A stretch of 9,190 bases of DNA from CAYSYH01 sp964435455 (GTDB lineage: Bacteria > Patescibacteriota > WWE3 > 2-01-FULL-39-13 > JAACPI01), in NCBI GenBank assembly GCA_964435455.1, contig CAYSYH010000027.1, positions 1-9,190 of the forward strand, in the 5' to 3' direction. The position numbers and the translations under genes were made by a program. The notes beneath the pieces were generated by a model that had not been told where the DNA came from, did no database searches, and saw nothing but the letters and a program-made list of their open reading frames with translations. Below, piece by piece: positions 1 through 6,631 of this stretch (its first letter is position 1; the number at the start of each line of letters is the position of its first letter).

Positions 1-2325
1 ATTGGCTGGCATTAAAGAAGTAAGGTTTAAGTATATTTCTTCACTTAAAAAAGGTAAAAATGGAGCTAACATTTTAGATATAGTTAAAAGAGCATAAAAT
101 AAAGTATTTAAAGCATTATGATTACCACTAGACAATCTATCTCTAGAAAGCCTTATATACCATCTAGATAAATCTTCTACCATAGGTAAAAAATTCCTAG
201 TGGCAGACAACACATCAAATTTAGCCATTTTTTTGTTAACTTCAAATGATGTTTGCTTTAACCTTAAATATAACCATTTATCTAACAAATCATTTGGAAT
301 ATATGATTTTGTAGGGACAAAATTATGTGCCAAAGCATATGTAACAAAATATCTATAACTATTCCATAAGGTTACAAAAAACTCTCTTTTTACTTCATCC
401 AAAAATCTGTTAGAAAACCTGGCCGACTCAGCTTTAGTAATTGGTGAATTTAGCAAAAAATACCTAAGTATATCGGCCCCAAAATTGTCTAATACTTCTT
501 CCATTGGGGGATAATTCTTTTTACTTTTAGAAAGTTTCTTTCCTTTTTCATCTAGTAACATCCCACTTACAACTACTGCTTTATAAGGACTTTTATCAAA
601 GAGTGCTGTATTTAAAATAAGTAATGTATAAAACCACCCCCTAGTTTGGTCAATACCTTCAGAAATTAAATCTGCAGGAAAGGTTTGGTTAAAGTCCTCT
701 TTATTTTCGGGGTAATAAACACGTGCAAAAGGCATAGAACCACTGTCATACCAAACATCTAATACGTCAGGAATTCTTTTAAAAGTACCTCCTTTATCTC
801 CCTCCCAAGTTATATCATCTACAAAAGGTCTATGAGGGTCAAAGTTTTTAGGTAATTTTTTACCAGAAATATCTTCTAATTCTTTAAAAGAACCTATAAC
901 AACTACTTCCCCTGTCTTATCATTTACCCAAATAGGTAATGGAGTTCCCCAATAACGATTCCTACTTAGGGCCCAATCCCTAGCATTTTTCAGCCAGGTG
1001 CCAAATCTTCCTTTTTTTATATGATCCGGAACCCAATAGACTTTATTATTTTCCCTTAATAAAGCCTTTTTTATTTTAGTGATGGAAACATACCAACTTT
1101 TTACAGGTTTATATATTAAAGGTGTAGATGTACGCCAACACATAGGCATTTGATGAGGATAATCCTGATAACTAAAAAGTAAATCTTTCTTATCTAAATC
1201 CTCTATTATTTTTTTATTTGCTTTTTTATAAAACAAACCCTTGTAATCAGGAACCAAATCTGTAAATATAGCCTCATCATCTAAATAATCAAATATGGGT
1301 ATGTTTAACTTCATAAATACGTCAAAATCTTCCATACCATAAGGAGCTAAATGCACAATACCTGTTCCTTCTTCTGTATTAACATGATCAGCAAATACTA
1401 CCCTAAATGCACCCTGGTTTTTTCTATCTACAAAATAGGGAAATACAGGAACATATTCTACATCAACCAACTCTTGTGATTTATATTTTTTAATTATTCT
1501 ATATTTTTTACCTTTAAAAACTCTTTCTAAGGCATCTTTAGCTAAAATATAATGGGAACCTTTACTTTCCACTTCTACATACAAAATATCTTTACCAACA
1601 GATAATAATAAATTACCGGGGATAGTCCAAGGTGTTGTTGTCCAAGCTAAGAAATAAGTGTTAGGTCTATCTTTTATTAAAAATTTTACAGTAATGGAAG
1701 GATCTACTACTTCAGAATATCCGCCCAAAGCCACCTCTGCATTAGATAAAGTTGTACCTGCGCGTGTAGAATAAGCAACAACTTTATAACCCTCATATAG
1801 CAAACCTTTCTTATATAATTCTTTTATAGACCACCAAATACTTTGTATATATTTAGGGTCCATAGTCCAATATTCATCTGTTCTATCTACCCAACGTCCT
1901 ATACGCCTTTCATAATTTAGCATTACATCAACATATTTTAAGACAGATTCTTTACAAAGCTTATTAAACTTAGCTACTCCAAATTTTTCTATATCATATT
2001 TAGATGTAAAATTTTGTTGTTTTTCTACTTCATATTCTACAGGGATGCCTTGACAATCCCATCCAATATTTCTAGAAGCATGGAAACCTTGCATTGTCCA
2101 ATATCGTGGAAAAACATCTTTTATAGTCCAGGTAACTACATGACCGTAATGAGGCATATTATTAGCAGTTATTGGCCCATCATAAAGTATCTTCTTCTTT
2201 TTTCCTTTTCTAGAATTTAATACTTTATTTGGAATATCATATTTGTCCCAATAATCTAATATAGCCTTTTCTAAACTAGGCAAATTTAATTTTGAATCTA
2301 TATTTTTTAATTTTTTAGCATTCAT
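1..2325 (-). CDS. ileS: Isoleucyl-tRNA synthetase, IleS2-like, 3' end cut by window
   Basis: Class I aminoacyl-tRNA synthetase that charges tRNA-Ile in the cytoplasm. The frame is open from ATG 2325 to base 1, giving 775 residues of a protein that usually has about 900-1050. The ATP-site motif is HYGH at residues 59-62 and the KMSKS loop is KLSKS at 597-601. The CP1 editing domain, about 180-400, contains TTTPWTIPGN at 229-238 and GTGIVHLAPYGMEDF at 320-334, including the conserved editing Asp. WALSRNRYWGTPLP (451-464) and EGIDQTRGWFY (556-566) are catalytic-core signatures. An anticodon-binding domain starts near 635 and is incomplete. WDCQGIPVEYEVEK (89-102) and the 'SIWW..KELYKKGLLYEGYKV' region resemble the eukaryote-like IleS2 class; members of that class are often insensitive to mupirocin, so resistance here is inference. 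The gene lies directly after its T-box leader, and the ATG is 5 nt past the terminator U-run. The family call is very secure and the subclass moderately so. Confidence 0.97.
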   Translation of the reverse strand, partial: MNAKKLKNIDSKLNLPSLEKAILDYWDKYDIPNKVLNSRKGKKKKILYDGPITANNMPHYGHVVTWTIKDVFPRYWTMQGFHASRNIGWDCQGIPVEYEVEKQQNFTSKYDIEKFGVAKFNKLCKESVLKYVDVMLNYERRIGRWVDRTDEYWTMDPKYIQSIWWSIKELYKKGLLYEGYKVVAYSTRAGTTLSNAEVALGGYSEVVDPSITVKFLIKDRPNTYFLAWTTTPWTIPGNLLLSVGKDILYVEVESKGSHYILAKDALERVFKGKKYRIIKKYKSQELVDVEYVPVFPYFVDRKNQGAFRVVFADHVNTEEGTGIVHLAPYGMEDFDVFMKLNIPIFDYLDDEAIFTDLVPDYKGLFYKKANKKIIEDLDKKDLLFSYQDYPHQMPMCWRTSTPLIYKPVKSWYVSITKIKKALLRENNKVYWVPDHIKKGRFGTWLKNARDWALSRNRYWGTPLPIWVNDKTGEVVVIGSFKELEDISGKKLPKNFDPHRPFVDDITWEGDKGGTFKRIPDVLDVWYDSGSMPFARVYYPENKEDFNQTFPADLISEGIDQTRGWFYTLLILNTALFDKSPYKAVVVSGMLLDEKGKKLSKSKKNYPPMEEVLDNFGADILRYFLLNSPITKAESARFSNRFLDEVKREFFVTLWNSYRYFVTYALAHNFVPTKSYIPNDLLDKWLYLRLKQTSFEVNKKMAKFDVLSATRNFLPMVEDLSRWYIRLSRDRLSSGNHNALNTLFYALLTISKMLAPFLPFLSEEIYLNLTSLMPAN

Positions 2326-2330
2326 AAAAC

Positions 2331-2377
2331 AAAAAAACCCTTGCGCAATAACCTAATAAAAGATAACTGCGCAAGGG
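2331..2377 (-). terminator. Intrinsic terminator (T-box expression platform)
   Basis: A perfect 10-bp stem, CCCTTGCGCA (2377-2368) with TGCGCAAGGG (2347-2338), has a 20-nt loop and is followed by seven T residues (2337-2331) on the minus strand. Its 5' arm is also the 3' arm of the antiterminator. The ileS ATG (2325) begins 5 nt after the T-run. The 3' arm also contains AAGGG (2342-2338), a Shine-Dalgarno-like string 12 nt before the ATG, which the closed hairpin would hide. Confidence 0.92.
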
Positions 2378-2536
2378 CCCTTTTAATAGGCGGTACCACC
2401 TTGCTTGCAATAAATGCCACTCATTACAGCTGTAACGGGCTTACCCGAAGGGTTCTACTAACTATTAAAATAGCTTTCTTCCCTTAGCGTACTTTTATAA
2501 AAAGTTTGTGGTTGATAGCCACTCAAACGCTTACTA
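2331..2536 (-). promoter_or_regulatory. T-box riboswitch leader of ileS (tRNA-Ile sensor)
   Basis: The leader RNA is read from about 2536 down to 2331. The T-box core AAGGTGGTACCGCC lies at 2402-2389. Its TGGT (2398-2395) can pair with an ACCA 3' end, as expected for tRNA-Ile with discriminator A. Antiterminator: AAGG (2402-2399) pairs with CCTT (2376-2373) and GCC (2391-2389) with GGC (2379-2377), leaving TGGTACC as the bulge. The same CCCTT is the 5' arm of the terminator, so the two folds exclude each other. Upstream, an outer helix AGCGT/ACGCT (2531-2527 with 2490-2486) encloses a GTGG/CCAC hairpin with loop CTATCAA (2518-2512). ATC at 2516-2514 is the isoleucine specifier. A second hairpin is ACTTTT/AAAAGT (2505-2500 with 2496-2491). 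Further helices are AAGGG/CCCTT (2485-2481 with 2452-2448) and CGGG-TAAG-CCCG (2447-2436). Uncharged tRNA-Ile should favour read-through into ileS. The class is certain; the Stem I fold is my own hand model. Confidence 0.93.
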
Positions 2537-2542
2537 AATATA

Positions 2543-2571
2543 AGAGTATCTAATTAAATAATATTAGTCAA
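2543..2571 (-). promoter_or_regulatory. Candidate promoter for the T-box/ileS transcript
   Basis: TTGACT (2571-2566, five of six matches to the -35 consensus) is followed after exactly 17 bp by TACTCT (2548-2543), a weak -10 that keeps the key TA....T bases. Initiation would fall near 2536, just before the Stem I helix of the T-box, which is where the leader should start. The -35 overlaps the last codons of the 43-codon ORF. Read-through from the upstream ftsZ unit is an alternative or additional source of transcript. Confidence 0.4.
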
Positions 2572-2695
2572 GTACTGTAGGTAAAGGATGAGGGTAAATT
2601 AAATCAAAAGTGTGAGCTCTATAAATTAAGAACATAATTACGAAAAGGGAAATAATGAATGTAAAAAATAACATTAGTAAAACCCACTTATTCAT
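2564..2695 (-). CDS. Small single-span membrane peptide (43 aa), unknown function
   Basis: A short ORF of 43 codons plus TAA begins 9 bp after the ftsZ stop and ends just before the ileS T-box leader. I do not recognise a family. The protein starts MNKWVLLMLF and has one strongly hydrophobic stretch at about residues 4-24. A short, mildly polar tail (YRAHTFDLIYPHPLPTVLD, 25-43) contains a Pro/His-rich PHPLP. Lys3 before and Arg26 after the helix leave the topology unclear. AGAGG (2713-2709), inside the end of ftsZ, is a possible ribosome site, although 13 nt from the ATG is long; a second AGG lies only 2 nt from the ATG. The spacing suggests co-transcription and perhaps translational coupling with ftsZ. 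A membrane-associated role in division is a guess from position only. It could be a chance ORF, but the clean transmembrane profile argues for a real gene. Confidence 0.6.
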   Translation of the reverse strand: MNKWVLLMLFFTFIISLFVIMFLIYRAHTFDLIYPHPLPTVLD

Positions 2696-2704
2696 AACCT
2701 AAAA

Positions 2705-3895
2705 TTAACCTCTTCTTAAAAATGTAGGTAATCTCCAAGGATCATCAGGTGCGGAATCTTCATCTTTATCTGATACTTTATTATCCTCCTCAACATCAGA
2801 ATCAGTAATAATATCTAAATCTTTCTCATCTTTTTTATTATCTTTTTTTGTCAATGTATTGCTAGATGTAGGTATATCAGTATCTTTATTATTTTGAGAT
2901 AAAGGAGTAAAAGTAAAATCTCCGGAATCATAACTTTGATATGGGGAATCAAAACCAGTAGCAATTACAGTAACAGAGAGAGTTTTAGATTTTTCGTCTT
3001 TTATAGGATTAGCACCTATAATTATATGTGCTCCATCCCCAGCTTCTTTTGCAACTTTAGTAGATATAACCTCAACCTCTGCTAAAGTTAAACCCGAACC
3101 TACTATATTCAATAAAATACCAGTGGCACCTTTTATATCTATATCTAATAAAGGACTATTTATTGCTTGGTTAGCAGCCACTTCAGCCCTAGACTCACCT
3201 TCGGCTTTACCAATACCCATTAAGGCTGACCCAGCATTTTGCATAATAGTTTTTACATCTGCAAAATCTACATTAATTAATCCAGGCTGCACTATTAAAT
3301 CGGATATACCTTTTACTCCTTGAGATAATACACTATCCGCTAAAGCAAATGCTTGCTCTATAGGTAAATTCTTTTCTTCTAAATCTAAAAGCTTTTGGTT
3401 GGGTATAGTTATTAAAGCATCCACCTGCTCCTTTAAATCCCTAATACCTCTTTCGGCATTTTGCTTTCGTGTTATACCTTCAAATTCAAAAGGTTTAGTT
3501 ACAACTGCAACAGTTAAAGCTCCTAATTCTTTAGCTATAGCAGCTACAATAGGAGAGGCTCCTGTACCAGTACCACCACCCATACCTGCAGTAATAAAAA
3601 CCATATCGTAGCCTTGTAAATGTTTTTTAATTTCTTCTTTTGATTCTTCTGCAGACTGTTTACCTATTTCAGGAACAGCCCCACTTCCAAGGCCATTGGT
3701 AACATTTTCACCTATCTGCAAAACCTCGTCGGATTTGTTAGCGTTTAAATCTTGCTTATCTGTATTTATAGCCATAAAATCAACACCTAAAATAGTACCA
3801 GAAGAAATCATAGAATTTATAGCGTTTCCACCTCCTCCACCTATACCTACTACCTTAATTTTTGCAAATTTTTCTATATTTGGTTTAATTAACAT
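2705..3895 (-). CDS. ftsZ: Cell division protein FtsZ
   Basis: Tubulin-like GTPase that polymerises into the cytoplasmic Z-ring. From ATG 3895 the protein has 396 residues, a normal length. The N-terminal nucleotide site has VVGIGGGGGNAIN (about 15-27). The tubulin signature GMGGGTGTG is at about 104-112 and VTKPFEFEG at 132-140. The T7 synergy loop NVDFAD (about 208-213) keeps the Asp residues needed to hydrolyse the neighbouring subunit's GTP. The globular domain ends near 315. An acidic, Asp/Lys/Ser/Thr-rich linker of about 65 residues follows, and then the C-terminal peptide DPWRLPTFLRR (385-395), which matches the motif that binds FtsA and other Z-ring tethers. A TTG two codons upstream (3901) is an alternative start. 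I prefer ATG 3895 because the predicted transcript starts almost at that codon. No Shine-Dalgarno is visible. It is separated from ftsA by the inverted reductase gene and has its own promoter candidate. Confidence 0.98.
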   Translation of the reverse strand: MLIKPNIEKFAKIKVVGIGGGGGNAINSMISSGTILGVDFMAINTDKQDLNANKSDEVLQIGENVTNGLGSGAVPEIGKQSAEESKEEIKKHLQGYDMVFITAGMGGGTGTGASPIVAAIAKELGALTVAVVTKPFEFEGITRKQNAERGIRDLKEQVDALITIPNQKLLDLEEKNLPIEQAFALADSVLSQGVKGISDLIVQPGLINVDFADVKTIMQNAGSALMGIGKAEGESRAEVAANQAINSPLLDIDIKGATGILLNIVGSGLTLAEVEVISTKVAKEAGDGAHIIIGANPIKDEKSKTLSVTVIATGFDSPYQSYDSGDFTFTPLSQNNKDTDIPTSSNTLTKKDNKKDEKDLDIITDSDVEEDNKVSDKDEDSAPDDPWRLPTFLRRG

Positions 3896-3906
3896 AAGCA
3901 ATTAGG

Positions 3907-3915
3907 ATTATACCA
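3907..3915 (-). promoter_or_regulatory. ftsZ: Extended -10 promoter of ftsZ (candidate)
   Basis: The minus strand reads TGGTATAAT at 3915-3907: a perfect TATAAT preceded by the TGn extension, which can dispense with a -35. No good -35 is seen 17 bp upstream. Initiation 6-8 nt downstream would fall at about 3901-3899, leaving a leader of only about 4-6 nt before ATG 3895. This agrees with the missing Shine-Dalgarno and suggests nearly leaderless translation. Confidence 0.5.
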
Positions 3916-3918
3916 AAG

Positions 3919-3924
3919 TATAAA
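3919..3924 (+). promoter_or_regulatory. -10 element of the reductase gene (candidate)
   Basis: TATAAA at 3919-3924 on the plus strand would start transcription near 3931, leaving about 17 nt before ATG 3948. No -35 match and no Shine-Dalgarno are visible. It lies 6 bp from the oppositely directed ftsZ -10, so polymerase bound at one would cover the other. In such AT-rich DNA this call is tentative. Confidence 0.3.
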
Positions 3925-3947
3925 ACTATTGGGTAGTAATAAGAAAC

Positions 3948-5267
3948 ATGCAAATAATAAAAAATAAAAGACTAGACATTTTAATAAATATATTAATTAT
4001 ATTAGGAATTTTAATATGGATTTTATACCCTACTCCGCCTATAAAAAATAGGTTTTATAATATAAAAACTACTATCACAAATATAGGAAGACTCTTAGGA
4101 ATAATAGGATTAATTCTTTTATCTTTAAATATATTCTTATCGTCAAGAGTACCAATTATAGAAAGATACTTTGATAGTTTAGATAAAGCTTATAAAAAAC
4201 ATAAAAAAATTGGTATAACAGCATATATTTTTCTCTTGGTACACCCTTTATTGTTATTACCTACATATACTAACTTAAGTATACATGGAATAATAAATTT
4301 TTTTAAATGGCAATGGGGTACCCCAAAAACTTATGGTTCTATAGCATTATTTTTATTAACAATACTAATAATACTAACAATGTATTTAAGAAAAAGAAGT
4401 TATGAATTTTGGAAAAAAACGCATCAATTGATGAGCATACCCTTTATTATAGGTGGAATACATGCTTGGTTAATACCTAGCGATACCTCCAATAACCCTT
4501 ACTTAAAGGTATATTTATTTTTAGTAGTATCAATAGCATTAATAAGTTATTTTTATAATTTATTATTATATAAAACTCAGGTTAAAACTTTTACATATAT
4601 AGTAGATGAAGTTAAAAAATTAAATGACTTAATAACAGAAATAAAACTAAAACCTATAGGATTCAATAAACTAGAATATACTTCAGGACAATTTGCATTT
4701 GTTAGATTTAAAGGACAAGACATAAAAGAAGAAGAACATCCTTTTACAATATCTACGGCACCGCAAAAAAAATATATTACTTTTTCAATAAAATCTTTAG
4801 GAGATTTTACAAGTAAGATACATAACCTTAAAAAAGGAGATAAGGCAATATTACAAGGACCTTACGGAAAATTTAGCTATAAAAATATTCCATATAAAAA
4901 TCAAGTTTGGATTGCAGGAGGAATAGGAATAACACCTTTTAAAAGTATGGCAGAAAGTATTGAAAGGGAAATTAATAAATATAATATAAAACTCATATAT
5001 TCGGTAAAAAAAAATAATGAGGCTATATATATTAATAAATTTAAAAATCTTCACAAAAAATATCCTAATAACTTTAAATTTATTCTGTGGGAATCTAGCA
5101 ACAACAATATTTTAAATGCAAAAGAAATACTAAAGGGGGTAAAAAACAAAAATAATGTGGGATTTCTTATATGCGGTCCACCAAAAATGATGGAACATAT
5201 TAAAAACCAATTAAGGCTAAGTGGAGTACCTCTTAAAAATATTTTTTTAGAAGACTTTGGATTTTAA
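3948..5267 (+). CDS. Membrane haem/FAD oxidoreductase (ferric reductase/NOX fold)
   Basis: A 439-residue protein with an N-terminal membrane domain and a C-terminal flavin/NAD(P)H domain, the layout of ferric reductases and NADPH oxidases. About six membrane helices are visible (roughly 10-28, 46-64, 88-106, 128-146, 161-176, 186-208). Four His residues form two pairs: H85 and H99 (13 residues between) and H159 and H172 (12 between), as expected for two stacked b-type haems. The soluble part carries the FAD motif HPFTIST (264-270), GPYG (304-307), the pyridine-nucleotide loop GGIGITP (324-330) and CGPPKMM (409-415), and ends in an aromatic residue (F439). It should move electrons from cytoplasmic NAD(P)H across the membrane. 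The acceptor (ferric iron, oxygen or another) cannot be told from sequence. It is the only plus-strand gene here and sits between ftsA and ftsZ. No Shine-Dalgarno is seen. Fold confidence is high; physiological role is unknown. Confidence 0.93.
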   Translation: MQIIKNKRLDILINILIILGILIWILYPTPPIKNRFYNIKTTITNIGRLLGIIGLILLSLNIFLSSRVPIIERYFDSLDKAYKKHKKIGITAYIFLLVHPLLLLPTYTNLSIHGIINFFKWQWGTPKTYGSIALFLLTILIILTMYLRKRSYEFWKKTHQLMSIPFIIGGIHAWLIPSDTSNNPYLKVYLFLVVSIALISYFYNLLLYKTQVKTFTYIVDEVKKLNDLITEIKLKPIGFNKLEYTSGQFAFVRFKGQDIKEEEHPFTISTAPQKKYITFSIKSLGDFTSKIHNLKKGDKAILQGPYGKFSYKNIPYKNQVWIAGGIGITPFKSMAESIEREINKYNIKLIYSVKKNNEAIYINKFKNLHKKYPNNFKFILWESSNNNILNAKEILKGVKNKNNVGFLICGPPKMMEHIKNQLRLSGVPLKNIFLEDFGF

Positions 5268-5269
5268 TA

Positions 5270-6571
5270 CTAAGGAATTAAAACTTTAAATAAGCTTTTT
5301 AATTTATCTAATATTCCTCCAACCTTTAAGTTACCTATTTGGAGCGATTTACCCTTAAAAGAATCCAAGTCCATATTTTGAGATTTAAATAGTATAGAAC
5401 CAACTGCAGCAGAATAAGCAGGTCCATCTATTTCGTCAATTAAACCAGTTAAACCTTTTGGTTGTGAAGATCTTACTGATACATGTAAAACTTTTTTAGC
5501 TATATCTACAGCATTTTTAGTTTGAGAAGCACCTCCAGTTAATATAGCTCCTGCAGGTAATCCAGAATTTACTCTACCATCAGAAGATTTTGAAACAGCA
5601 AACCCAGCTTTGCTTAGCTCTAGATTAACTAAAGAGAACATTTCTTCTAAGCGTTGATTAACTATCTTTTCTAGAAATCTTTTTGGGACAGTATTTAAAT
5701 CAGGATCTATATCTCCAACATAAAGCTCACCTTTTTTTAAAGCCTCTTCGGCACCTAATACATCTGGAAGGTTTTGCTGTTCTTCATCGTTTGAAAACCT
5801 TAGTTTAATTTTTTCAGCAGTTTCTAAAGAGCACCTAAGACCCACAGCTATATCACCCGTAATATGCTTTCCGCCAACAGGAACAACAAAACTATAAATA
5901 GGAGCTCCATTTTGGTAAACAATACAACTCATTGTCCTACCACCCATATCTATTAATACAGTTCCTAATTCCTTTTCGGTATCGGTAAGTACAGCATAAG
6001 AAGATGCTAAAGATGTATAAACTAAATCTGATACATCTACCCCTACTTGCTTAACACACTTAGTAAGGTTTTTTAAAATTGTACTGGAAGCATGTATTAT
6101 ATGTGCTTCTACTTCTAAACGTATACCACTCATGCCTTCTGGGTTTTTTATATTCTTTTGTGAATCTACTACGTAATCTCTTGGAATAACATGTATAACT
6201 TCCCTATTTGCTGGAATGGTTATAGCTTGAGCCGCTTCATTTACTCTCAAAACATCTTGCCAAGTTATTTCTCCGCTTGCTTCTGAAACAGCTACAACTC
6301 CAGTAGAATTTTCAGATTGAATATGTTGACCATTTATAGTTACTATAGCATTAGATATTGCGTGACCAGCCATTTTTTCGGCCTTTTCTATAACCTGAGA
6401 TATAGCCTCTACAGCTTTATCAATGTCATTAACAACACCTCTATCTATACCAGAAGAAGGAATTGTAGCATTACCAATTACAGATACTTTATCGTCAGAT
6501 AAAGATACTACTATACAACAAATTTTAGAAGAACCTATATCTATTGAAGAGAGAATTCTTTCTTTGGGCAT
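5270..6571 (-). CDS. ftsA: Cell division protein FtsA
   Basis: Actin-like ATPase that anchors FtsZ filaments to the membrane and signals to the septal synthase. It has 433 residues, typical of the family. The phosphate-1 loop is IDIGSSKI (10-17). The FtsA-specific 1C (SHS2) domain spans about 84-163. The phosphate-2 motif is LIDMGGRT (206-213) and the adenosine motif is GAILTGGASQ (341-350). The last 17 residues (from GGILDKLKSLFKVLIP, 418-433) form a Lys/Leu amphipathic helix, the membrane-targeting sequence. This fits the FtsZ encoded here, whose C-terminal peptide has the FtsA-binding pattern. The start is ATG 6571, preceded immediately by an in-frame TAA. No Shine-Dalgarno is visible. It follows ftsQ after 60 bp. 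Its TAG stop lies 2 bp from the stop of the converging reductase gene, so no space remains for a dedicated terminator. Confidence 0.97.
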   Translation of the reverse strand: MPKERILSSIDIGSSKICCIVVSLSDDKVSVIGNATIPSSGIDRGVVNDIDKAVEAISQVIEKAEKMAGHAISNAIVTINGQHIQSENSTGVVAVSEASGEITWQDVLRVNEAAQAITIPANREVIHVIPRDYVVDSQKNIKNPEGMSGIRLEVEAHIIHASSTILKNLTKCVKQVGVDVSDLVYTSLASSYAVLTDTEKELGTVLIDMGGRTMSCIVYQNGAPIYSFVVPVGGKHITGDIAVGLRCSLETAEKIKLRFSNDEEQQNLPDVLGAEEALKKGELYVGDIDPDLNTVPKRFLEKIVNQRLEEMFSLVNLELSKAGFAVSKSSDGRVNSGLPAGAILTGGASQTKNAVDIAKKVLHVSVRSSQPKGLTGLIDEIDGPAYSAAVGSILFKSQNMDLDSFKGKSLQIGNLKVGGILDKLKSLFKVLIP

Positions 6572-6608
6572 TTATTTATAATTTAAGAATTTAAACATTG
6601 TTGTATAT

Positions 6609-6614
6609 ATTGTA
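6609..6614 (-). promoter_or_regulatory. ftsA: Possible -10 for ftsA in the ftsQ-ftsA gap
   Basis: The 60-bp gap contains TACAAT (6614-6609, five of six matches), which would give a leader of about 30 nt before the ftsA ATG. A weak CTGTAA lies 17 bp upstream, overlapping the ftsQ stop. Composition alone makes such matches common, so ftsA may simply be read from the upstream genes. Confidence 0.22.
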
Positions 6615-6631
6615 GCCTTTTTTACAGAAAA

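Noticed and set aside
2014..2220. Plus-strand open frame of 68 codons
   Set aside because: It lies wholly antisense to the strongly supported ileS frame and shows no domain or start-site context.
2424..2435. Perfect 12-bp palindrome TTACAGCTGTAA as an operator
   Set aside because: It lies inside the T-box RNA between Stem II and the antiterminator, so RNA structure or chance explains it better than a repressor site.
3896..3901. TTG start two codons upstream of the ftsZ ATG
   Set aside because: It would begin at or before the predicted transcription start, and the ATG fits better; only two residues are affected.
3123..3905. Three plus-strand open frames opposite ftsZ
   Set aside because: They are antisense shadows of ftsZ codons, with low-complexity Pro/Ile/Ser translations and no initiation signals.
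4851..5054. Minus-strand open frame inside the reductase gene
   Set aside because: It is antisense to a gene with clear FAD and NAD(P)H motifs; its Phe/Ile/Tyr-rich translation reflects A-rich coding sequence.
5278..5303. AT-rich inverted repeat after the reductase gene as a terminator
   Set aside because: The stem (TTAAAACTT with AAGCTTTTTAA) is bulged and nearly all A-T, so it is not distinguishable from chance in this composition.
6317..6502. Plus-strand open frame inside ftsA
   Set aside because: Antisense shadow of ftsA with no supporting features.
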